From contig URRP01000019.1 in assembly GCA_900550375.1 (NCBI GenBank), forward strand, positions 1-45,108: a stretch of 45,108 nt of DNA, written 5' to 3'. Below the pieces are notes generated by a model. That model was not told the origin of the DNA. It did no database searches and was given only the letters and a program-made list of their open reading frames with translations. Shown here piece after piece: positions 8,169 through 15,735 of this stretch (position 1 is the first letter of the stretch; the number at the start of each line of letters is the position of its first letter). This DNA comes from an uncultured Alistipes sp. (GTDB lineage Bacteria; Bacteroidota; Bacteroidia; Bacteroidales; Rikenellaceae). A program made the translations under genes and the position numbers.

Positions 8169-10148
8169 ATGAAAAACATATTGAAATACCTGCTCCTCTG
8201 CTGTTCGGCCCTGTCGCTGTTCGGCTGCGAAGACTATCTCGACAAGACGCCGCAGGGCGACAAGACGGAGGCGGACGTTTTCACCCGTTTCAACGAAACG
8301 GAACAGCTCATCAACCGCCTCTATTTCTACGTGCGGGCCGCCGACCAGCCACTGGTGCATATCCGCTTTTTCAGCGACTCGACACTCGCCGACGAATGCG
8401 AAGGTTCGTCGGCCGAGAACGGTTGGTCGAACAAGTTCAACGAAGGCGACTGGGAACCCGGTGCGGAACTCTACTCGAAATGTAACGCCACGACCGACGC
8501 CGGTGCCTGCCACACCTTCTGGCCTGCGCTCTATCAGGATATTCGCTGCGCCAATATCATTCTCGAAGGCATCGAGAAATACCACACTCCCGATTCGCAG
8601 GTACGCCCCGGAACGCTGGCACAACGCATCGGCGAAGTCTATTTCCTGCGCGCCTATCTGCACTACTGCGTATTAAAGAGCTACGGCGAATGCCCCTACG
8701 TGGATTACACGGTCGATCCCAACAACCTGCCGAAATTCGAACGAGAAAACGTCCACTCGATCGTCGAAAAGATCTGCAACGATTGCGACGAAGCGTATAA
8801 TCGTGTTCCCGAACGTTATCTGGCCGAACAGTTCGGTCGCGTCGAAAAGGGCGCCTGTCTGGCCTTGAAGGCTTTGGCACGCTGGATCGCCGCTACGCCG
8901 CTCTACAACGGGTCGACGCTCAAAGGTGATAATCGAAACTATGCATCGGTCTATCAGCAGTACGATCCCGCCCGCTGGGATGCTGCTGCCGCTGCGGCAA
9001 AAGCCGTCATCGACTTCACGACCAACACCGGTGAGAAGCGCTATGCGCTCTATCAGGGTCCGGGCAAGAACCAAACGGGCAACTTCGGCGACGTCGACGA
9101 GAGCAACGGCAAGGTCTATACCCGTCTGTGGGAGTTGTTCAGCGGCACGACCCGCTCGCTCGAAGCCAAGAAGAACGAATGGATCTGGTTCTTCCTGCAG
9201 GTCAAGACCGTCGGTTACCACAACGACATGTATCCCCCTTCGTCGCAGGGTCAGGCGCGCGAAGTTCCCGTACAGGATCATATCGATGAATACGAAGTGA
9301 TCGGTCCCGACGGCTACGGCTATCCGATCTATGCCCTCAAAGAGAATCACAAAGCACTCTATAACGGCCTGATCTCCGAGGAGGATATGGTCAAGGCTTA
9401 CGACGATGCCAACCCCTACGAAAACCGCGACCCGCGTTTCTACCGCGACATCACCTACCATGGCGCTATGTTCAAGGGCAAGTGGATCAACACCGCAACG
9501 GGTGCGGACGCCATCAATGCCGCCAACTCGACGACGACAGGCTATTTCACCCACAAATTCTTCGACGGATACTACACCAAGGGCATGTCGGGCGACTGGA
9601 ACATGGACGCCCCGCTGATCCGTCTGGCAACGATCTACCTCGTTTACGCCGAGGCCGTCACCCGTTCGAAAGGCGCTACGGACGAAGTCTACAACATGAT
9701 GAACGACTTGCGCGCCCGCTCGTTCATGGCGCCCATTCCGCCCGCAGCGAAGAGCAACAAAGAGCTGCTGCTCGACTACATCCTGCGCGAACGCCGCGTG
9801 GAACTCTACCACGAGAAGAACCGCTTCTTCTCCACGCGCTTCTACCTCGAACCGACCAGCACGGCCGAGTTGGCCAAAGACGCGCAGTGGAACGCACTGC
9901 CGGGTAGCAACGACGAGAAGGCGCAGCAGTACTTCACCAAATACGGAGCCTATCCCAAGACGCAACACCGCATCTGTGGTATGCGGCCCGTGGAAGACCC
10001 CAACGGCAAAATCTCGGTGGGCGGAAAGAAGTACAGAATGGAGCGCTTCTGGAAGGAGAATCGCGTTTTCCTCGAAAAGCACTATCTCTTCCCTATTCCG
10101 ACCGAAGAATTGCAGCGCGCTAACATCCAGCAGAATCCGAATTGGTAA
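8169..10148 (+). CDS. SusD/RagB-family substrate-binding lipoprotein
   Basis: Extracellular lid lipoprotein that binds ligand over the SusC channel. 659 residues. Signal peptide with lipobox SLFGC (Cys20) followed by EDYLDKTPQGDKTEADVF, typical of SusD N-termini. Further family marks: a RIGEVYFLRAYLHYCVLKSYGE helix with the TPR-like scaffold, ALKALARWIAATPLYN, LIRLATIYLVYAEAV near residue 485, ERRVELYHEKNRF, and a C-terminus with YLFPIPTEELQRANIQQNPNW, matching the usual SusD ending. It lies directly after SusC and before the phosphoesterase, separated from the latter by a hairpin. Confidence 0.96.
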   Translation: MKNILKYLLLCCSALSLFGCEDYLDKTPQGDKTEADVFTRFNETEQLINRLYFYVRAADQPLVHIRFFSDSTLADECEGSSAENGWSNKFNEGDWEPGAELYSKCNATTDAGACHTFWPALYQDIRCANIILEGIEKYHTPDSQVRPGTLAQRIGEVYFLRAYLHYCVLKSYGECPYVDYTVDPNNLPKFERENVHSIVEKICNDCDEAYNRVPERYLAEQFGRVEKGACLALKALARWIAATPLYNGSTLKGDNRNYASVYQQYDPARWDAAAAAAKAVIDFTTNTGEKRYALYQGPGKNQTGNFGDVDESNGKVYTRLWELFSGTTRSLEAKKNEWIWFFLQVKTVGYHNDMYPPSSQGQAREVPVQDHIDEYEVIGPDGYGYPIYALKENHKALYNGLISEEDMVKAYDDANPYENRDPRFYRDITYHGAMFKGKWINTATGADAINAANSTTTGYFTHKFFDGYYTKGMSGDWNMDAPLIRLATIYLVYAEAVTRSKGATDEVYNMMNDLRARSFMAPIPPAAKSNKELLLDYILRERRVELYHEKNRFFSTRFYLEPTSTAELAKDAQWNALPGSNDEKAQQYFTKYGAYPKTQHRICGMRPVEDPNGKISVGGKKYRMERFWKENRVFLEKHYLFPIPTEELQRANIQQNPNW

Positions 10149-10156
10149 TCAACCCT

Positions 10157-10187
10157 CAGCCCAGATGTTCGTCGGACATCTGGGCTG
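10157..10187 (+). promoter_or_regulatory. Intergenic hairpin between SusD and phosphoesterase genes
   Basis: A 12-bp perfect stem (10157-10168 with 10176-10187) closes a 7-base loop TCGTCGG. No T run follows, so it is not a classical terminator. It could protect the upstream SusCD mRNA from 3' decay or tune relative expression of the last gene of the operon. Confidence 0.6.
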
Positions 10188-10206
10188 CTAATAAGATGCA
10201 ACTGTT

Positions 10207-11805
10207 ATGAAAATGAATTCGATCTTCAAGCTGCTGCGCTGCACGGCTTTTGTAGTGCTGGCCGCAGCGACGACCGCCTGCGGCGGAGACGATCCGATCG
10301 TACCCCAACTGCCCAACGCCGGCAATAACGGCAACGACGGCACGGAAGAGGAGAAACCCGAAATCAAGCCCGATGCCGGTATCACGCTCTACGGATTGGT
10401 GAGCGACAGCGCCGGAAAGCCCATCGAAGGGGCGGTCGTGAGCGACGGTTACAGCGTCGCCTCGACCGATGAGAAAGGCGTCTACCAAATCGTGCGCAAC
10501 GCCAACGCCAAGCACGTCTTCATCTCCGTCCCGTCGGGCTATGAAATTCCCGCACAGGCAAATTACGGCTCCTATCAGGGAATCTATCAGGCAGCGAACT
10601 CCACTTCGGGAAGCAGCACGAAACCCTACCGCGCCGACTTCACGCTGACGAAACTCGCGCAGAGCGACAAGCGCTTCGTCCTCTTCGGACTGGGCGATCC
10701 TCAACCCGACAACAACGAGCATATCCAGCGTTTTCGCACGGAGGCCGTGCCCGACATCAAAAAGATTAAGGCCAAATACACGATCCCGACCGTCGGAATC
10801 GCACTGGGCGATATTCTGGGCAAAGGCGACGCACAGACCTTCCTCTCGATGAAACGCGCACTGGGCGAGACGGGCGTTCCCTTCTTCACCACCATCGGCA
10901 ACCACGACAAGAGTTCGGTCGATTACACGGGCGACACCTACCGCGACGTGCTCGGCCCGCGGTGGTACTCGTTCAACCGCGGCGAAGTGCATTTCGTTGC
11001 AATGGACAACATCATCTTCACCGGTCAGGACTACACGGGCGGCTTCACCGACGAGCAGATGGCGTGGCTCGAAAAGGATCTGGCTTTTGTCCCCACAAGC
11101 AAGATGATCGTGCTCTACTACCACATTCCGCTGCGCGACACGAACTACCGCAACCGCCAGAAGGTGCTCGACCTGATTTCCAAATACAAGAACCCCACGT
11201 TGATGTGCGCTCACACGCACTACTTCCAGCCCTACCACATGCGTTCGCATAACATCTTCGAACGCATTCACGGCGGTACGTGCGGCTATTTCTGGCGTTC
11301 GAACTGCGGCGGCGACGGCACACCCAACGGCTTCATGGTCTACGAAATCGACGGCACGGAGTTCGTCGACACTTATTTCAAGGCGTCGCAGCGCCCCGAC
11401 GATCATCAGATACGTCTCTATCGCGGCGATGCCATCTTCGCAGGGCCTTACGCCACCTACAAATACGATCTGGGGGCGGATGTCGTCGTAGCCAACATCT
11501 TCACCGCCGGCATGGACGGTACGACGTGGAAGGTGGAGCTTTCCGAAGACAGCGGAAAAACGTGGAACACCATGAGCCAGATCGCGCAAAGCTACGGCGA
11601 CCGCTGGATTCGGGGCTACCACATCGGCGTCGAACACCATCCCACCGAGAGCGGAACCAGCCCCTGCTACCACCAATACCAGTACAAGTTGAAGAACGCG
11701 GCCGCAACCGGCATCGAAGTGCGTGCGACCGACGGATTCGGCCACGTCTACACGCAGACCCGGTTCACCGCAAACAGCGACTTCTCGGAAGCGGAGAAGT
11801 ATTGA
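10207..11805 (+). CDS. Calcineurin-like phosphoesterase lipoprotein
   Basis: Predicted surface or periplasmic metallophosphoesterase. 532 residues. Lipoprotein signal with TTAC (Cys25) and an acidic linker rich in D, E, N and G. An N-terminal beta-sandwich (GLVSDSAGKPIEGAVVSDG, about 60-145) matches the N-terminal domain seen in Bacteroidetes calcineurin-like proteins. The catalytic core has GDPQ (Asp164, where many members have GDxH), GDILGKGD, GNHD (Asn232-His233-Asp234), YYHIP (His306) and AHTH (His336, His338), a full di-metal set except for the first His-to-Gln variation. A C-terminal beta domain follows. The start at 10207 could equally be the ATG at 10213. Last gene of the SusCD operon, suggesting the imported substrate carries a phosphate ester or diester (inference). 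Substrate unknown. Confidence 0.9.
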   Translation: MKMNSIFKLLRCTAFVVLAAATTACGGDDPIVPQLPNAGNNGNDGTEEEKPEIKPDAGITLYGLVSDSAGKPIEGAVVSDGYSVASTDEKGVYQIVRNANAKHVFISVPSGYEIPAQANYGSYQGIYQAANSTSGSSTKPYRADFTLTKLAQSDKRFVLFGLGDPQPDNNEHIQRFRTEAVPDIKKIKAKYTIPTVGIALGDILGKGDAQTFLSMKRALGETGVPFFTTIGNHDKSSVDYTGDTYRDVLGPRWYSFNRGEVHFVAMDNIIFTGQDYTGGFTDEQMAWLEKDLAFVPTSKMIVLYYHIPLRDTNYRNRQKVLDLISKYKNPTLMCAHTHYFQPYHMRSHNIFERIHGGTCGYFWRSNCGGDGTPNGFMVYEIDGTEFVDTYFKASQRPDDHQIRLYRGDAIFAGPYATYKYDLGADVVVANIFTAGMDGTTWKVELSEDSGKTWNTMSQIAQSYGDRWIRGYHIGVEHHPTESGTSPCYHQYQYKLKNAAATGIEVRATDGFGHVYTQTRFTANSDFSEAEKY

Positions 11806-11825
11806 TCGGCAAACCCCATACAGAC

Positions 11826-11861
11826 GAACGGACTGTCCTCGAGGACAGTCCGTTCTTTTTT
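11826..11861 (+). terminator. Rho-independent terminator of the SusCD operon
   Basis: Perfect 13-bp stem GAACGGACTGTCC (11826-11838), tetraloop TCGA, GGACAGTCCGTTC (11843-11855), then six Ts. It begins 20 bp after the phosphoesterase stop and marks the end of the operon. Confidence 0.93.
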
Positions 11862-12140
11862 CCGAAGTCTCCATCACACACAGCCGGCTACACGCGTCGT
11901 TCGTCGACGGCACGCGGTCCAAACTCGACGATACGAAAAGCGACGACTCTCGTCGCTCGTACGCTCCGCACTGCACCGCTACCGCCGCGCCTCCTTCGGG
12001 GAGCTGCGCATAACCCTAATTTTCTCAAGCGGTCGATCCTCACGTCGGAATCCTCAGGGAATTCTTCCCCGGAATGATAAAACTTAACTTTTAATTTTCA
12101 CACCTTATACCGCACCGCCCGATATATCGGATTAAATCGT
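11862..12140. other. Intergenic region, no gene, several short hairpins
   Basis: No credible ORF. Contains AGCGACGA-ctc-TCGTCGCT (11939-11957), a CTCC-ttcg-GGGAG stem near 11991-12003, the 15-mer TCTCAAGCGGTCGAT at 12023-12037 that also occurs at 163-177, and an AT-rich stretch near 12078-12110. It may hold remnants of a dispersed intergenic repeat. Confidence 0.45.
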
Positions 12141-12148
12141 TACCTTTG
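12141..12148 (+). promoter_or_regulatory. -7 box upstream of the ABC-F operon
   Basis: TACCTTTG fits TAnnTTTG and lies about 54 bp before the start at 12202. No TTG is seen at the -33 position. An interrupted palindrome CCGATATATCGG sits just upstream (about 12119-12130). Confidence 0.5.
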
Positions 12149-12201
12149 TCGTCGGAATCGCGCGCACGTGCGCGGCCGAAAAGTTTCACTCTGTATTCAC
12201 T

Positions 12202-14130
12202 ATGATTTCGCTCGATAATCTCACGGTAAGTTACGGCGGCTGGACGCTGTTCGACAATATCTCCTTTCTGATCAACCCCAAAGACCGAATCGGTCTGGTG
12301 GGCAAGAATGGCGCGGGCAAGACCACGCTGCTCAAACTCATCGTCGGTGAGCGGCAGCCCACGTCGGGCATGGTCTCCAAGAACGGCGAATGCACAGTGG
12401 GCTACCTGCCGCAGCAGATGAAGGTCGCCGACACGACGTCGCTCGTCGAGGAGACGGCTTCGGCCTTCGAGGAGGTGCTCTCGCTCGAAGCCGAGATCGC
12501 CGCCCTGACGCGCGAAATCGCCGAACGCACCGACTACGAATCCTCCGCCTACGAAGCGCTGCTGCACCGGCTCAACGACGCGCAGGACCACTACCACATC
12601 CTCGGAGGCGAGACGCGCGACGCCGACATCGAAAAGACCCTGCTGGGTCTGGGTTTCAAACGGTCGGATTTCGACCGCGCCACCTCCGAGTTTTCCGGCG
12701 GCTGGCGTATGCGTATCGAGCTTGCGAAGCTGCTGCTGCGACGGCCCTCGATCTTTTTGCTGGACGAGCCGACCAACCACTTGGACATCGAATCGATCCA
12801 GTGGCTGGAGGAGTATCTGAAGAGCTACAACGGCGCCGTTCTGGTCATCTCACACGACCGTGCCTTTCTGGACAACGTCACCACGCGCACCGTCGAGCTG
12901 TCGCTGGGCAAGATCTACGACTACAAGGTGCCCTACTCGAAATACGTCGTACTGCGCGCCGAACGGCGTGCGCAGCAGATGGCCGCCTACGAGAACCAGC
13001 AGCGGCTGATCGAAAAAACCGAGGAGTTCATCGAGAAGTTCCGCTACAAGCCCACCAAGTCGAATCAGGTGCAGTCGCGCATCAAGCAGCTCGAACGCAT
13101 CGAGCGCATCGAGGTCGACGAGGAGGATGCCGCCACGCTCAATATCAAGTTCCCGCCCGCACCCCGTTCGGGGCAGATCGTGGCCGAAGTGAAGGAGACC
13201 GGCATGTCGTTCGGTGCGAAACACGTCTTCTCGGGCGCCGATTTCACCATCGAGCGCGGACAGAAGATCGCGCTGGTGGGGCGTAACGGCGAGGGCAAGA
13301 CGACCTTCGCGCGGATGCTTATCGGTCAGCTGAACCCCACCGAGGGGTCGATCCGGCTGGGCGCCAACGTCCATGTCGGTTACTACGCCCAGAATCAGGA
13401 TGACCTGATGGAGGGCGAATTCACGGTTTACGACACGCTCGACCGCGTGGCTGTGGGCGACATTCGCACCCGCCTGCGCGATATTCTGGGCGCCTTCCTC
13501 TTCCGCGGCGAGGACGTCGACAAGAAGGTCAAGGTACTCTCGGGCGGCGAACGTTCGCGGCTGGCGATGGCGCGCCTGATGCTCGAACCCTACAACCTGC
13601 TGGTGCTCGACGAGCCGACCAACCATATGGATATGCGTTCGAAGGATATCCTCAAACGCGCCATCCAGAAATACGACGGCACGGTGGTGGTGGTTTCGCA
13701 CGACCGCGAGTTTCTGGACGGCATCGTCGAAAAGGTCTACGAATTCCGCGACGGCGGCGTGAAGGAGTATCTGGGCGGTATCTACTACTTCCTCGAAAAA
13801 CGCAAACTCGATTCGCTGCGCGACGTCGAACGCAAAGATGCGCCCACAACGGTTGCAGTACAGAAAGAGGAGGAGCCGAAGCTGAGCTACGAACAGAAAA
13901 AGGAGCAGGAAAAGCTGCTGCGCAAGCTGCGCCGCGCCGTCGAGAGCGTCGAAGCCGAGCTGGCCGACACGGAAAAGCGAATCGCGGAGTACGATGCGAA
14001 ATTCGCCGCCGCGACCGCCTACAACGAAGCGGACTACAAAGCCTACAACGACCTCAAGGCCCGTTACGACCACCTGATGCACGAGTGGGAGAAAGCCTCC
14101 TACGAACTCGAAATCACCGAAAACGGTTGA
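12202..14130 (+). CDS. ABC-F family ATPase (ribosome-associated, Uup/YheS-like)
   Basis: Soluble twin-ATPase of the ABC-F group. These proteins act on the ribosome or translation rather than in transport. 642 residues with two ABC domains and no membrane segments. Domain 1: Walker A GKNGAGKTT, signature FSGGWRMRIELAK, Walker B LLDEPTNHLD, then the H-loop (ISHDRAFLD). A charged linker region (about 245-300, RAQQMAAYENQQRLIEK...) corresponds to the P-site tRNA interaction motif. Domain 2: GRNGEGKTT, LSGGERSRLAMAR, VLDEPTNHMD, VSHDREFLDG. A C-terminal coiled coil (about 545-640) follows. First gene of a five-gene run whose third member is an rRNA methyltransferase, which fits a translation role. 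Antibiotic-resistance function cannot be inferred. Confidence 0.95.
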   Translation: MISLDNLTVSYGGWTLFDNISFLINPKDRIGLVGKNGAGKTTLLKLIVGERQPTSGMVSKNGECTVGYLPQQMKVADTTSLVEETASAFEEVLSLEAEIAALTREIAERTDYESSAYEALLHRLNDAQDHYHILGGETRDADIEKTLLGLGFKRSDFDRATSEFSGGWRMRIELAKLLLRRPSIFLLDEPTNHLDIESIQWLEEYLKSYNGAVLVISHDRAFLDNVTTRTVELSLGKIYDYKVPYSKYVVLRAERRAQQMAAYENQQRLIEKTEEFIEKFRYKPTKSNQVQSRIKQLERIERIEVDEEDAATLNIKFPPAPRSGQIVAEVKETGMSFGAKHVFSGADFTIERGQKIALVGRNGEGKTTFARMLIGQLNPTEGSIRLGANVHVGYYAQNQDDLMEGEFTVYDTLDRVAVGDIRTRLRDILGAFLFRGEDVDKKVKVLSGGERSRLAMARLMLEPYNLLVLDEPTNHMDMRSKDILKRAIQKYDGTVVVVSHDREFLDGIVEKVYEFRDGGVKEYLGGIYYFLEKRKLDSLRDVERKDAPTTVAVQKEEEPKLSYEQKKEQEKLLRKLRRAVESVEAELADTEKRIAEYDAKFAAATAYNEADYKAYNDLKARYDHLMHEWEKASYELEITENG

Positions 14131-14134
14131 TCTC

Positions 14135-14962
14135 ATGAGCCGACGAAAAACGATCTTCACAGGATTTCTGCCATTACTCTCCATCCTGCTCTGCACAGGA
14201 TGTCCCGCAGCAGTCACCGCGCCGGAAACAGCCGCAGGCGCGGCCGAACGTCCGGCCGCAACCGACGACGGACCCGTCGCAGACTCGATCGTATGCGGAG
14301 AGAGTTGCACGGAATACACCTGTTATTTCACCGGCGACCGGCTCGGCAAAGAGGTGCTTGCGAATATCAAAACATTGCTGTTCAACGAATCCGCATGGTA
14401 CACGAATTTCGAGGAGTATCCCGACGCCGAAAGCGCCGATCTCGCCCGCAGACAAGCCCTCGACAGCCTGTCGTCGCTCGCATGGCTCGATAGCGAACCG
14501 TGGCCCGAGGTGCGGGAACTGTTCCTTGCATGGTCGGCACAACAGTTGGAACGGAATTACATCGTCTATCGAAGTCGACGGGATCCCTATTTTCTCTACG
14601 AATGCAGCGAAACGGACTCGACGATCGTGCGATGCGCCGATCTGCTGACCCGACAGGAGGAGGGGCGCGTCGAACGGATCCGGCAGTTTCTCAAAGCGAA
14701 CGAACTGGAGAAAGCCGCCCGCGACAGCATGGTCTTCGACAAGACCTATCTCGACTATGCGTTGCGCCATATCGACGAGGTGTTGGCGCGGCCCGACAGC
14801 CTCCGCCAAGCCGTCGACCGTGTATTCCAGACGCTGAGCAACCACATCAACCGCAAGATCCACGCTCGGCTGAGCAAGGAGGGAACGGTCGATTTCACCC
14901 GATATACCGAGGATTTTCTCGCGCTGTTCGACAGTGTGAAAGTCGAGACGTGGGAACCCTGA
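14135..14962 (+). CDS. Predicted lipoprotein of unknown function
   Basis: 275 residues, not recognised. Starts 4 bp after the ABC-F stop, so almost certainly co-transcribed and perhaps translationally coupled. The N-terminus MSRRKTIFTGFLPLLSILLC is a secretion signal ending in CTGC, a slightly atypical lipobox, followed by an Ala/Thr/Pro-rich linker. The mature part is mostly helical and acidic, with many Arg, Glu and Asp residues and no metal or nucleotide motif that I can see. The next gene, rlmB-like, begins 14 bp after the stop. Its location between two translation-related genes gives no obvious function for an envelope protein. Confidence 0.75.
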   Translation: MSRRKTIFTGFLPLLSILLCTGCPAAVTAPETAAGAAERPAATDDGPVADSIVCGESCTEYTCYFTGDRLGKEVLANIKTLLFNESAWYTNFEEYPDAESADLARRQALDSLSSLAWLDSEPWPEVRELFLAWSAQQLERNYIVYRSRRDPYFLYECSETDSTIVRCADLLTRQEEGRVERIRQFLKANELEKAARDSMVFDKTYLDYALRHIDEVLARPDSLRQAVDRVFQTLSNHINRKIHARLSKEGTVDFTRYTEDFLALFDSVKVETWEP

Positions 14963-14976
14963 AAAAACGTAACGCA

Positions 14977-15717
14977 ATGGATAACAACCTGATTTTCGGC
15001 ATCCGCCCCGTAGTGGAAGCCATCGAAGCCGGACGGCAGATCGAAAAACTCTACATCCGCAAAGGCGCCGAAGGGCAGCTGATGAACGAATTGCGCGACC
15101 TCTGTATGCGCCATCATGTACGTGTGCAGGAGGTTCCCGTCGAGAAACTCAACCGACTCGTGCGCGGCAACCATCAGGGCGTCGTGGCGCAGATCGCTGC
15201 GATCGAATACGCGCAGCTCGAAGATATTCTGGAGCGCGTGCCCGACGACGAGACGCCTCTGGTGGTGGTCTTCGACGGCGTGACCGACGTGCGTAACTTC
15301 GGCGCCATCGCCCGTTCGGCCGAATGTGCCGGCGCGCACGGCCTCATCGCGCCGCTCAAGAACTCCGCACCGGTCAACGCCGAAGCCATCCGCTCGTCGG
15401 CAGGGGCGCTCACGACGATCCCCGTCTGCCGTGTCGGTTCGATCCGCAATACGCTCAAAACGTTACAGACCGAAGGGTTTCAGGTGGTCGCAGCCACCGA
15501 AAAGAGCCGCAAACTGCTCTACGACGCCGACTTCCGCCGCCCGACAGCCCTCGTGATGGGGGCCGAGGAGACGGGCATCTCCAAAGAGGTGCTCAAACTC
15601 TGCGACGAACAGCTGGCCATCCCCCTGATCGGCCATATCGAGTCGCTCAACGTCTCGGCGGCTGCCGCCGTGATGCTGTTCGAGGTCGTCCGCCAGCGCA
15701 TCGGTACGGCCGAGTAA
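14977..15717 (+). CDS. rlmB: SpoU/TrmH-family 23S rRNA 2'-O-methyltransferase (RlmB-like)
   Basis: Transfers a methyl group from S-adenosylmethionine to a ribose 2'-OH; the RlmB type acts on G2251 of 23S rRNA. The ATG at 14977 (MDNNLIFGIRPVVEAIEAG) gives 246 residues, normal for the family; the open frame extends upstream but overlaps the previous gene. N-terminal substrate-binding domain at about 5-78. SPOUT knot with motif 1 NFGAIARSAECAG, motif 2 MGAEETGIS and motif 3 IPLIGHIESLNVSAAAAV, including the conserved Asn, Glu and Ser-Leu-Asn residues. RlmB versus a related TrmH paralogue cannot be fully settled from motifs. Confidence 0.92.
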   Translation: MDNNLIFGIRPVVEAIEAGRQIEKLYIRKGAEGQLMNELRDLCMRHHVRVQEVPVEKLNRLVRGNHQGVVAQIAAIEYAQLEDILERVPDDETPLVVVFDGVTDVRNFGAIARSAECAGAHGLIAPLKNSAPVNAEAIRSSAGALTTIPVCRVGSIRNTLKTLQTEGFQVVAATEKSRKLLYDADFRRPTALVMGAEETGISKEVLKLCDEQLAIPLIGHIESLNVSAAAAVMLFEVVRQRIGTAE

Positions 15718-15735
15718 CCCCTAATACCCGCACCC

